From positions 145,001 to 209,000 of the forward strand of contig JACEFZ010011666.1 of assembly GCA_014155875.1 (NCBI GenBank): 64,000 bases of DNA. Reading direction: 5' to 3'. Positions within the stretch are counted from its first letter, which is position 1. Each line of letters starts with the position of its first letter. A program made the position numbers and the translations under genes. Below are positions 10,085 through 20,270 of the stretch, piece by piece. The stretch comes from Cepaea nemoralis. Its lineage: Eukaryota; Mollusca; Gastropoda; Stylommatophora; Helicidae. The notes under the pieces are model-generated. The model had not been told where the DNA came from. It made no database searches and saw only the letters and a list, made by a program, of their open reading frames with translations.

Positions 10085-11130
10085 GACGTCATCTAGCAAC
10101 TTGCGTATTATGCCGCTTCTTGGTTACCTCTTCTTGTTCTGTTTGCCCCAATTTCCATGTCTTATTCTAAATCACTGTCCCTTGCCTCCGACGCTACATG
10201 GCAGTATCTATTTCTCGGTCTCCCCCTTGGTCTGTTTCTTTCGATCTTGCCAGTTGTCACCAAGATCTCTAAGTCATTTCTTTTCATAACATGTCCAAAA
10301 ATATTTGACTGTCTACATCTAATTTCTCTAATCAATTTACGATTTTCATGTGTCTCCTGTAGTACTTGGTCATTGGTTTTTCTGTCTGAACATAGTATTC
10401 TTTGCATTCTCCTCAGAAACCACATTCCTGCAGCCATCTTGACTGCTCATTGTCCAAGATTCACATCCACACAAAAGCACAGGCTCTATGTAGCACCTCA
10501 AGACTCCTTTTCTCGTTTAAATTGACATATTTTTATTGGTCAGTGTGTTTGTCATCTTGCTGAAGGCTACTTTCGCCACGGCGATTCTTGCTCTAATATC
10601 TTCAATGCATTTCCCATCAGATTTTATGATCGTTCCGAGATAATTGTACCGATTCACTTGTTGAAGAATATTCCCATTTACTTGTATATTACATTGTGGT
10701 ATTTCGTTCTTCGTAGTGACGACCATAATCTGTGCCTTTTTACAGTTTTATTCTAGCCCCAGTTGTTCACTGTATGTAAAAACCGTATCTACTAATTATT
10801 GCAGATCCTGGTCATTGTCTGCAATCAATACTGTATTATCTGCATATCTAATGTTATTGATATTTCGATCTCCAATGCTGATTCCATTTATTTCTTCTAC
10901 ATTTCTGAAAATATATTCACTGTATAATGAAAAAAGATATTGAGACATTACACATCCTTTCCTAACACCTCTCTTAATTGGCGGATATTGTCCCACTTCA
11001 TTATCAATCAGTATGGAAGCTTGTTGTTTCCAATACATGTTTTTTTTTTAAACTATAATTCTAAATTCTTTCCCATCAATGTGTAGATCTGCAAGCATTT
11101 CTACCACGTTGACATGTCTTACTCTATCTC
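10085..11130 (-). pseudogene. LINE-C RT and C-terminus, 5'-truncated
   Basis: Minus-strand sister of LINE-B. RT motifs are RRGVRKGCVMS near 10965 and IRYADNTVL near 10850, where the catalytic YADD has become YADN. The thumb has NRYNYLGTII near 10650, then MWFLRRMQRI near 10425, FGHVMKRNDLEIL near 10300 and RPRGRPRNR near 10235. It ends abruptly at about 11130, where exon-unit C begins. It is not functional. Confidence 0.85.
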
Positions 11131-11420
11131 CCTTCACGTGACCTTCCAAAAGAATGTGGACTGTCGTTTTTTGATCTAGTTATCCTTGTAAGATAACGTC
11201 TTTAAAAATATTTACTACTCTTTTCACACTTCTCATTATTGGTCTCATTATTATTCTGTGAAATGACATCTCGGCCACCTCTACACCATTCCTCTCGAGT
11301 CCTATACGCCCCCAATTCCTTCCTTTAACCAGGTTTGGCCTAATACGGCTTTTCAATTCGGTTTGCTTCACCTCGTTTGATAAAGACATGTTCTGAGACA
11401 CTTTCTTCATCTTGTTAACT
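11131..11420 (-). pseudogene. LINE C-terminal debris of duplicated unit C
   Basis: Minus-strand reading across about 11240-11300 gives GLERNGVEVAEMSFHRIIM, the decayed counterpart of the EMWFYRRM segment seen at 3300. It is the left flank of exon unit C and homologous to 3000-3470. Confidence 0.65.
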
Positions 11421-11546
11421 GTGCTATTGTTTGGACTATGCTTTACTTAATTTCAATAATGCATCTTCCATATGATGTTATTATAGCAATTTAGTACAAT
11501 AATACGTGGCCTGTTTCTGTACCGTTCTATAATGTATTCTACACGT

Positions 11547-11547
11547 G

Positions 11548-11596
<49 letters not shown>
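11547..11596. repeat. (GAT)n microsatellite
   Basis: About 16 GAT units ending in GAAGACTAACTTA, in the same position relative to the exon as in copies B and D. Confidence 0.95.
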
Positions 11597-11597
<1 letters not shown>

Positions 11598-11645
11598 GAC
11601 TAACTTAATAAACTGAGTTAATTCAGCTGTATATGTGACACCTAG

Positions 11646-11765
11646 ATTGCCTCGTTGGGGACACATGTCTTCCCGTGGGTTCTATCCACTATGAGAATGG
11701 CTGCGATCGTTACGTTTGTACCAGAACAGCTAACAACACAGTGGATATTGCGTTACAGGAGAAAA
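11646..11765 (+). CDS. Cysteine-rich module exon 3, phase 1-1
   Basis: 120-bp exon after acceptor CACCTAG. It encodes D-C-LVGDT-C-x11-C-DRYV-C-TRT and then ANNTVD, an N-glycosylation sequon fitting a secreted protein. The first split codon gives a residue other than Gly, unlike its sisters. The donor here is A|GTTAGT, weaker than the GTATGT of the other three duplicates, so this copy may be skipped or poorly used. The reading frame is intact through all 39 complete codons; the first in-frame stop comes right after the donor. Confidence 0.7.
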
Positions 11766-12394
11766 GTTAGTCAGTGTGTATGTTTATGTTACACTATCCA
11801 AAACATCATCTTCATCATCACATGATAAACCAATTTTTCTTGACGATTATGGTTCCCCAACACAATGTATAAGATTAACTGCTTATATCTTCAATACCTA
11901 CATGCATTTTAATTCGTTGTTTACTTCTGTATTATTCGCCATACATGCACCTGTTGTTACATTGTTTTCCTGTTTGTATCTTCTATTAATCAGGCCAAAA
12001 TGTTTAATTTCACTTGATTATATTTGCGTAAAGTCTTACTTGTGTGCCTCTTTTAAATTATTTAGTTTCAACATTATGGCTCTCCAGTAAATTTCCTTCT
12101 TTAATATCGGGCTGATAAGCTTCAATAGGTTATGTTGCTTATTCAATAATTTTCCAGATTCCCAGTTAAAACTGGTTATATGAAATATGAATTGTTGTTT
12201 AATTTTTGTAATGACATTCAATAAATTTTGCAGTCTTATAAAAGACGGAAGAACGAACGAAGGAACGAACAATCTTTATTCTCAAATAGTTAAGAATTGG
12301 ACACGCAGGCCCGTCTGACATTCTGCCCTTCTTCTCTAATTCATCTCATACATTATTTCATTCAACATCACTTATGAAGCTAATCTTAGACAAC

Positions 12395-12412
12395 AACAAC
12401 AATAACAATAAC

Positions 12413-12450
<38 letters not shown>
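12395..12450. repeat. (AAC)(AAT)n simple repeat in LINE-D 3' region
   Basis: AAC units grading into about 13 AAT units, just downstream of the ORF2 end in LINE orientation. Confidence 0.9.
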
Positions 12451-12479
12451 GCATTAATACGCATGAAAAATAATTAATA

Positions 12480-13267
12480 TTACAAGCTCACTGAGGCAAC
12501 GTTTACCATGGGCATGATAATGATGACAGAGTATGCTAAGCTTGTTTTATATAAGTTTATCCTAGGTTTAGGGACATGATGTATATTTATCCGTTTGCTA
12601 TGTCTTGCGTTATATTTGAAAAATAGCCAAAGGTAGCTTGGAGCACTTTGAAATAGGATTTTTTGAATTAGTTTAGCCTTATTAAAAAGTAGGCGTTTGT
12701 GGAGTAACAGTAACTGAAGACGTTCATGTAGATTATAATTGTCTGTAAGCTTAGCACCATTGATTAAACTCACTGCCCTTTTCTGGAGTGAATAAAGGCG
12801 TTTTGTTATTGAATTGGAACATCCATCCCAGATTGTGGAGCAATAATCAAAATGTGTTTGTATGTGGGAAGTATGGAATATCTTTCTTGTGTTTTCGTCG
12901 AGGAAATGTTTGATGTTAGCAAGTTGATATACTTTTTTTGGGTTTTTTGTTTAACTAGAGCATGGACATGGGAATTAACGTTTATATTTTGGTCTATGAT
13001 AAGACCCAGTGCCCTGTGCTCGGTTACACTTCCTTTAGGCGTGCTACCAATGTGCAGCTAAAGAGTTCTCTGCAAGTTTAGAGTGTGCAGTCTTTGCCTG
13101 GTTGCTATTAACATAGATTTTGTTTTAGAAATGCTAATTTGCATGCGGTTTGCATGACTCCAGGTAACTATACTATGTATTTAAGGTGCAAGGATGATTG
13201 TAGTACATTTTAATCAATAGCGTTTGTATATACTGTGCAGTCGTCTGTAAATGCATAGCAGGACAAA
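12480..13267 (-). pseudogene. LINE-D ORF2, RT core end and C-terminal domain
   Basis: From 13267 downward: the RT active-site segment CYAFTDDCTVY (about 13230-13260), then HANRMQISISKTKSM (near 13140) and a GLIIDQNINVNSHV stretch (near 12990). The C-terminal region carries LINGAKLTDNYNLHERLQLL (near 12760), RLLFNKA, AKLIQKILFQSAPSYL and the FKYNARHSKR segment. It is typical of CR1/Jockey-like LINEs with a C-terminus that ends in a LYKTSLAYS-type motif. Stops and frameshifts are present. The LTR element lies directly at its 5' edge. Confidence 0.8.
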
Positions 13268-13541
13268 TGTAACAGAGTTAGGAATAGGAAGAAGGGGCAA
13301 CGAGGTGTGCATAGTCAATAGGGAAGTAGGGCACGGTCAAGCACCATAATATGGGGTAGTTAGGGTGGCTCGTCCTATGACGAGCATCGTAGAAACAAGG
13401 TCAGTTGTGAACGACCCATCCTTCGAGATGGACGTATGATTGAACTGGGCAACATCTGGCTTGATTCTGAATAAAGTAATATGAAGCCAGAACCGTCTTG
13501 GACTTGTTGATAGTTCATCGTCACTTCGCTGTACTGTTACA
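13268..13541 (+). repeat. 5' LTR (274 bp)
   Basis: TG...CA ends; the AATAAA polyadenylation signal is at 13470-13475. Same length and sequence as 19886-20159. Confidence 0.92.
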
Positions 13542-13775
13542 GTACAGAAATGTTGCCCAATGACCAGGATGAACAACTTCAATTGTCGCGGTACATAGCG
13601 GAGGAACTGGGCCACTATATTTGATACAGCCACTACTTCATACTGCGCTTGTTGGGAAAATGCGGTGCCTTTGACACTGGCACGTTATCAAACCTCTGCT
13701 GAACAGATTTCAAGAAGTTTCTACAAGAATATGTATGCGGTTGTGAAGCCCGCTTCGCTGTGTCAGCTCTCGGTC

Positions 13776-13932
13776 GTTTTCGAGCCTTACTGGTGGTGAA
13801 GTCCAGTCCGCTCTCAAATCGTTTTCGAGCCTTACTGGTGGTGAAGTCCAGTCCGCTCTCAAATCGTTTTCGAGCCTTACTGGTGGTGAAGTCCAGTCCG
13901 CTCTCAAATCGTTTTCGAGCCTTACTGGTGTG
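13776..13932 (+). repeat. 45-bp tandem repeat in the leader
   Basis: Unit starts at 13776, 13821, 13866 and 13911, each beginning GTTTTCGAGCC; the last copy diverges after about 22 bp. The period is a multiple of three, so both strands show 15-codon repeats. The leader has many stops outside it, so coding use is doubtful. Confidence 0.95.
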
Positions 13933-14926
13933 TGAGAGCCGCTATCGCTGTCAAGTCCTCGCCGGGCACTGTGGCATTGTTGTTCGAGCGGTTTGCTAAC
14001 GGGATTGATTTTGGCGGACGACATGGAGATACCTACTTCTGATCGTACCTCCCACTGTTGCAGGGACTTCAAAGACTTCTGCATTCCGCCATACATAGTA
14101 AGTAGACTGAATCGTTGCCACACAGCCTGCTCGTTACCATAGCCGTTGCCTGAACTTTTATCATTTTCAAGAGGCTTGGTATAGCCGTCGCTTTACACTG
14201 TTCACTTCAAGAGGCTTGTTATAGCCGCCGCTTTACATTTTTTACCTGCATTGTCGGTTGTTTCAACGGGCTACCTACCAGGGCCGCTGCCATACAATGT
14301 TGTTTCAGGGAACTGACCAAAGCTGCTCTCTGATCGCAGTCTGATCGTGGTGAGGGCCTACTGTCGAGAAAAGCTGCTCTCTGATCGATGTCTAATCGTG
14401 TGAAGTTGGGAGGTGCTGCTCTTTGAACGCAGTCAATTGTTCCAGGCCTTGTCAGAAACCGCAGTCCTTGGGCGTCACTATGCTGGAAACCAAGATGCCT
14501 GCCTGCCTTGAGGTTGCTGTATTATCGGGGCTGTTAACTTAACCGTTGCTGTGAGGTCGTCGTATCGCTGGATTTTCTTTCTCCATCATGCCTCTCTGCC
14601 CAGTGTGTGATATGGAATGACACTGATTTGGGAACGTTTTTGCTCGAGCATCCTGAGAGATCCTGGAAGTCATTGCCTGTCCGTTTGTGTAGAACCGAAG
14701 GACAATGTTGGCTGAGTAAGCGAAGTTTAATTTAAATTAGTTAAGGAGTAGGCATATGTGTATAATTATTTGTTTTAAGATAGAATTGAAGAATTGAAAA
14801 CCTGATGCATTTTTTTTAAAGATTTGGCTTTGAGTAACCTTTTTCAGAGTATGTGCTAGCGATAGGAAAGCTGCCTACGTATTGAAAACAACAAGGCTTT
14901 ATATCATAAAAGCGTGGTGAGCTACT

Positions 14927-16138
14927 ATGGAAATCTTTTATAGGAAGTTAGGACGTGTGACAGAGTTGATGGGTGACTTAAAAATGGACGTAGATAGAAT
15001 TTCGTCTATGATAGAATTGATAAAGAGGCAGACGCTTGAACGAACAGAGCACAAGACAGGTATGAGACGTTTTGAGGTAGACAAGTCCAATAGAAATGAT
15101 AACCAGCGTGGTTACAATTTTAAAGTTGTCAACCATATACATATGAAAGCAGATAAGAATGAGACACAGAGACATATAAGAATTAGTAATGGTCAGAAAA
15201 AGAAACAGTGGTCTTGGCCTTCAAAGAGTGATAACGCAAAGGCCTTGCGAGAGAACTGGTTTCAGATCAGACACCTGCGATATTCGGTAGCAAAGTTGAA
15301 TAACAGAGAAAGAAACATAGATAAGATTTTGGGTAGTCAGGAGGTATCTTCAGTCTTTTGTGTCAGACAAGAAAGAGAGACTCAGACACAGGTGATTGAG
15401 GTGGTAGAAGAAAACACGCAGACACCAGTTGATACAGTAGAGAAAAAAGTCCAGGTACAACCGACTAGCAAAGTAACGAAGGGAAGTCAAACTGACTTAA
15501 TAGAAATTCAGTCAAAACCAACTTACTTGACTAAGGGAGACACGGTTGAAATTAAGAAAGATAAACAGACAAGTGCCAAAGATGTTAAAAGACGGGTGAA
15601 GAAAAGTATTAAGGAAAGGAATAGTATGATTGTTAATAGAGGTACTGCTATGTCAAGTTCCTCAGGTATAGACATTAAATTAATCCCTAAATGGTGTAGA
15701 AATATTAGGTGTGAGAGTTCAGGTTATGGAGAGGATATTTCTACCTCTACCGCCGCATTTTATAGTAAATACTACGCTGCTGAAACAACTACAGATACTG
15801 ATGATTCAGAGAATGAGAGGATTGCACTACGAACAGATCCTGACTCGAAGCGTGATGTTTCCTCATACGGTGGGCTTGCTGGTGGACAGACGGACAGAGT
15901 TTTGGTTGGTGACTCTTTAGAACTAGATACCAGTTTATATGACAGGAAAGTAGGGAAGGCTAAGAGACGAATACCAAGAGAGAGAGAGAAAGATACTTCC
16001 AAAAAGAAAGATGTTTGCCTAGTAGAAAGTGGAACACAAAAACAGCAAACAGCTGAAGCGTCGCTGGAAAAAGCTAGAAGTCTCATGAAATCGGTAAGAC
16101 CATGGTTGTATTTAAATAACCCATACGAGCAGATTTGA
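14927..16138 (+). CDS. 403-aa protein of unknown function in non-autonomous LTR element
   Basis: I do not recognise this protein. It is lysine, glutamate, serine and threonine rich, lacks a signal peptide or membrane segment, and has only a few cysteines (for example 145, and KWCRNIRC in the middle). Residues 5-35 have spaced hydrophobics compatible with a short coiled coil. A basic, Asn-rich stretch follows (about 50-130). From 150 to 215 four Q-T motifs are spaced through an acidic, Val-rich linker: TQT at 152 and 164, SQT at 187, KQT at 213. TQT is the core of the dynein light chain LC8 binding motif. The C-terminal third is charged (RRIPREREKD and KKK). It has none of the gag zinc knuckles or pol catalytic motifs. 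Because its LTRs are identical, the ORF is effectively that of a recently mobile copy. The start ATG is the first in the frame. Confidence 0.75.
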   Translation: MEIFYRKLGRVTELMGDLKMDVDRISSMIELIKRQTLERTEHKTGMRRFEVDKSNRNDNQRGYNFKVVNHIHMKADKNETQRHIRISNGQKKKQWSWPSKSDNAKALRENWFQIRHLRYSVAKLNNRERNIDKILGSQEVSSVFCVRQERETQTQVIEVVEENTQTPVDTVEKKVQVQPTSKVTKGSQTDLIEIQSKPTYLTKGDTVEIKKDKQTSAKDVKRRVKKSIKERNSMIVNRGTAMSSSSGIDIKLIPKWCRNIRCESSGYGEDISTSTAAFYSKYYAAETTTDTDDSENERIALRTDPDSKRDVSSYGGLAGGQTDRVLVGDSLELDTSLYDRKVGKAKRRIPREREKDTSKKKDVCLVESGTQKQQTAEASLEKARSLMKSVRPWLYLNNPYEQI

Positions 16139-17678
16139 GCATTTTGTAACTGAGCTTGGGGTAATTCAAGTTTGATGAGGCTCAAATTTCGACTCAAATG
16201 TGCTGTTGCTGTGGAAAATGGTGGAGAATCATTGCAAGTGATGTGTGACGTCGAGAACTGATGTAGTATTGTCTTGTATTACATAGGTTATTTTGAGATA
16301 TAAAGTGGTCATAGAATAGTGATGACGATTGGGTAATGCGGATGTCATAGCTCGAAGAAGTATTATGAAGTGATGAGGAGGTTAAGATAGGATAAATGAG
16401 TAATTGACCGTCAGAGTAGTTTGACGTTGAGAATTAAGTAGGACGGAGAATAGTAGCATTATGATGGTTGAGAATGAAGTAAGAAAGTAGTTGAATTGTG
16501 AAAGTCCTGTTGAGTAATTCGTCAGATTATGCGTTGTCCGTGCGTGAGTATAAGGGTGGACACGTCAGGTTGTCGCGATGCGAGAGTAGTAGTGAGATGA
16601 GAGCGAGGTTGTGTATCACTGTCTGAGCAAACAAAATACGAATAACGTGTGAATATGCGAAGAGTGGCTGATAAGTGACGTTGATAAAACGTGGAACATA
16701 GAGTATGCGAAAATTGAGAGGTAGAAAGAACATGATTAGAGAATTGTGATGTCTTTTGTGTGGAATATCTGAAGTTAGACAGAATTAATGATAATGGTAT
16801 GACAGGATGACGGAAAGAGAGTTAACATTCTGAATGACGTTTCATAAAACATGTTTAGTAGTGTTGACAGGGACATGTCGAAACATGAATGCTTAATACT
16901 GAGAAATGAGAAAAGTGAGGTCTGTTGTCAGTAATAAGTGGTGTGGTTTGCTGTTTCTGAAAGAATCCCGATAAATAGGAAGAGGAGTGAAAGATAGTGA
17001 GGTAAACAAGATTAGTTAAATGAATGTTGGAGAACGTGTTCCGATAAGTGTGACTGGTTTAACTATCATCGCGGTGCAAGAACGCTAGGAGAGACTTGAG
17101 GATAGCTTAGAGTAGTTGTGGTGAGATGTTGGAAAGTAATGATACGTTAGTTAATTGCGTCGGGTAGACGAGAAACTTAAAAGTAGAATTAGTTGTTGGT
17201 ACAGTAGATAGAGGCATGGGTGAGGTCTATAGTAAATAGACAAGTTTTTTTGCTGGTCGTAGTAGGGTGGAGATACCGTAGTTAACGGTAATGATTAAGT
17301 AGTTGTAGCAATTCTAGGTACTAATACAAGGGAAACAATTGGTGTGCCGAGCCACAGGTTCTATTGGTAGATAGTACGGTCATTGTTGGTTAATGATTTT
17401 TGTTGAGAGAACAGATATTGTTCTAAGTCACGAATTGGTCTGTAGGTAACAGATATATATATATATGCATTGAGTTGTTTTGTTTAATATGTTATAAGAA
17501 TAACGGGATAGGCATGACTTGGGTGAATAGATATGTTTTTCATTGGTTAGTATAAGAGACCAATGTTGATTGAATATGTATGATATGTGATATTATTTTT
17601 TGATTTGGTCTTGTAAAATGATTGTTACTATTTAATTTTGGAATAGAATTATTGTGTTTTTAGTCTTTTGCGTACAAA

Positions 17679-17720
17679 CTACTGGTCCGTAAAAGAGACC
17701 AGTAGTGTTAGGTAACACTA
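17679..17720 (+). other. Two overlapping perfect stem-loops
   Basis: CTACTGGTC (17679-17687) pairs with GACCAGTAG (17697-17705). TAGTGTTA (17703-17710) pairs with TAACACTA (17713-17720). The second stem begins inside the right arm of the first, so the two would compete in RNA. Confidence 0.8.
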
Positions 17721-17787
17721 GATATTTTCTTCTAATTTAAATTGAAGCATGTTTTATTGTTGGGGATAAACAGTTCAAAACTTGGGG

Positions 17788-18115
17788 GGTATGACATCCT
17801 GTTGTGATTTTATTTCGCTTAACTCATAATTTAAGTGAATTGTCTTGTGTGTTAAAGTTTATAAATGTGTTGGTTAAGTTAAGTTTAAATTATAAACAGT
17901 TATGGTTTTGTCCAGTACACGGGACTTTATATAGTACCCTTCGTTCAGAAAAGAGTTATTAAACTACTGAGAACTAGTAGAGAGACACATTCTCTTTCTG
18001 AATAATAAGCATACCCTGTTGGTGGGATTGCTGTGATAGTCAGCGTTGATAAATCAATGATATAAGGGCTGCAAAGTTGTGGAAACATATGCCATACGGG
18101 GTTACTACACAAGTA
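17788..18115 (+). other. Possible internal LTR-like block
   Basis: A G-run (CTTGGGGGGTA) precedes TGACATCC, a polypurine-tract and LTR-start look. About 150 bp on comes a TATA-like TTTATATAGTA, and the block ends near TTACTACA. No second copy is seen in the window, so it may be a relic of an older element. Confidence 0.3.
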
Positions 18116-19870
18116 AAAGGGTTATGGGGAATTTAAGTGAGCATTAATGGAAGATATATGGATTAGACGCCATATTGGGAAGAAAAGATTAAAATGAATA
18201 TAGCAGTGGGGTAAATGAGGGGAAAGTTTAGAACATAGTTTCCATGGGGTCAGAAGAGCCGTGGTGTACTTTCATAAGAGACACGAGATTGCTGGCTTAT
18301 AGAAGAAGAAGTCAGTAACGTGCTGTAATAGACAGTGTGAAGACAAATAATAAAACATGAATTGAATCCATGTTTGACTCCGAAGAATGATTAGATAGAC
18401 TGTGGATAGCAGTACAATAGTAAAGGGGTGTAAGTGTGTTAATGAGAAATGAACATTGTCACCGTGGAGACAAAATGACATGGGGTTTTTGAGGGTCCGT
18501 GATATATGGACTGTAATAGAATAACGTTGATTGCAAGCAGTCACAGACATGAGTTCAATGGTGGTGTTTTTGCTGCTGTGGGTTACGGCATGAATTATGA
18601 ATTGAGAGGTGGAAGATTTTAGAGAGGCATTGTGTTCCATGGCCTTGGCATGATGTTAATGTTTATCCCTTTGGGTGTTATAAGCTTCAGAGATAGGATG
18701 AAGAAGCTGGTAATAAGTGGGTTGCTGGAGTAGTGTATATAATGGTCGGATTACGTGAATATTTATGATGTTGTGTTTGATGGTTAACATTCCGAAGTTA
18801 CTGATGTCTGTAATAAATAGACATTTAAGGGGAGGTTCGGAGTTACTAGGTTGCTGTTGATAACGGCATAAATTGACAAGTAGAGGTTTTAGTAGATATG
18901 CCCATAATAAATGGACATTAAGAGAGAATTTTGAGTGAGGTGATGTGTATAATATTGGAACAGGTCTTGAGGGATAATGGACCTTTTTAATTGTGTCCTC
19001 GGGATGTGTTTTGTGGTTGACATTACAATGCGAGTTTGAGGTAAGGTTCATAGCCATAAAATTAGTAGTGTCTGTAATATATAGACATTTAGGAGTGAAT
19101 AATATTTTTGATGGTTGGTATTTGATGCTGTAGATAGCAGCGTAAACTGTTACCATAATAAGTGGTACTGTAGAAGATATAATTGTTTTAGACTTTATTA
19201 CATAAAGTCTCAAATGACATAGGGGGGTAAAGGTGTGTGTGATTTAGGTGAGTGTGGTTTTTTGTGTGGAAGAGTTCTACTTCTTTAAATCTCCGGTGCG
19301 CACCGATTCTTTGTCTTCCTATCGTGTGCAAGTGATTTCAGGTTGGTTGAAAGTGGAGAAGTAGTAATGTGGAGATAATACTGTTTGAGGTAGTATCAGA
19401 AGAGTACGGCGTTTTGAATTTTTTGAGATCGTGATAAGAAGGTTTAAGCGGATTGCTTACGAAGAGTAGAAAAAGTATTCCGAAAATATGTTGTCATGTG
19501 TTGTATAAAACTAAGATCTTGTAATGCAGAAATATTATGATGTATGATAGATACATATACAAGAATGAGCTTTTGTGATATGATATATGTGGATTTTATT
19601 ACGAAGAAGAAGTATGGTTTGTTGTAGGTCGTGGCGGCTGGCACTACGATAAATAGTGGGGATAGAGAGAAGTGTAATGAGTAAGGGGTATATGATTTCT
19701 GTAGTTGGGAGTTGAGTAAGTTCAGGTGGTAAGCGGAATTGTTGATGACTTTATAAAATGAAGAAGAAGTAACTTTGATTGTGTGGAATTATTGGGTTAA
19801 GTGTCTTGGGTCATAGATGTGGGGTAAATGAGTTGTGGGATCAAGACTTTTCAGGGAAAAGTCTTGGTTG

Positions 19871-19885
19871 AAGAAAGGGAGGAAA
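19871..19885 (+). other. Polypurine tract
   Basis: AAGAAAGGGAGGAAA directly abuts the 3' LTR start at 19886. It is the expected plus-strand DNA priming site. Confidence 0.85.
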
Positions 19886-20159
19886 TGTAACAGAGTTAGG
19901 AATAGGAAGAAGGGGCAACGAGGTGTGCATAGTCAATAGGGAAGTAGGGCACGGTCAAGCACCATAATATGGGGTAGTTAGGGTGGCTCGTCCTATGACG
20001 AGCATCGTAGAAACAAGGTCAGTTGTGAACGACCCATCCTTCGAGATGGACGTATGATTGAACTGGGCAACATCTGGCTTGATTCTGAATAAAGTAATAT
20101 GAAGCCAGAACCGTCTTGGACTTGTTGATAGTTCATCGTCACTTCGCTGTACTGTTACA
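19886..20159 (+). repeat. 3' LTR (274 bp)
   Basis: Second copy of the 13268-13541 repeat; I saw no difference between them, which implies a very young insertion. Confidence 0.92.
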
Positions 20160-20183
20160 CGATGACACATATAAGGGAAGGTC

Positions 20184-20195
20184 ATATATATATAT

Positions 20196-20267
<72 letters not shown>
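20184..20267. repeat. (TA)n microsatellite inside LINE-D RT
   Basis: About 80 bp of TA interrupting the RT segment that reads GPLLFAIY and then, on the far side, DLPLYVSS in the minus frame. The expansion is evidently of a short ATATA stretch in the coding sequence. Confidence 0.95.

Positions 20268-20270
<3 letters not shown>

Larger units (their letters stand above)
11421..12246 (+). repeat. Segmental duplication unit, copy C
   Basis: Contains every landmark of the unit in order and lacks the SINE of copy B, so it serves as the empty-site control. It ends where LINE-D inserted, at the GACGGAAG phrase near 12246. Confidence 0.8.
16139..19870 (+). other. C-poor non-coding internal region with recurrent stem-loops
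   Basis: The + strand is visibly depleted in C over about 3.7 kb, with no plus-strand ORF. Minus-strand open frames here, up to 185 codons, follow from the scarcity of TCA and CTA and are not accepted. Inverted repeats with A-rich loops recur at 17541-17565, 17679-17705, 17703-17720, 18804-18824, 18898-18918, 19069-19087 and 19151-19167. Confidence 0.75.
13268..20159 (+). mobile_element. Non-autonomous LTR retrotransposon with identical LTRs and one novel ORF
   Basis: Two 274-bp direct repeats (13268-13541 and 19886-20159) look identical base for base. They begin TGTAACAG and end CTGTTACA. A polypurine tract (AAGAAAGGGAGGAAA, 19871-19885) abuts the 3' LTR and fixes the orientation as +. Between them is a 1.4-kb leader with a 45-bp tandem repeat, one 403-codon ORF, and 3.7 kb of strongly C-poor sequence with repeated stem-loops. 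No protease, RT, RNase H or integrase can be read. The element must be mobilised in trans, like LARD or TRIM elements, but it codes for a protein of unknown type. No clear target duplication is visible; flanks read AGGACAAA and CGATGACA. A tRNA-matching primer site next to the 5' LTR is not evident. Confidence 0.88.

Noticed and set aside
18656..19213. 185-codon minus-strand frame with an internal repeat of a KCLxITD segment
   Set aside because: The plus strand is C-poor here, which removes most minus-strand TGA and TAG stops. The repeat reflects the stem-loop DNA repeats, and the region is the 3' internal part of a plus-strand LTR element.
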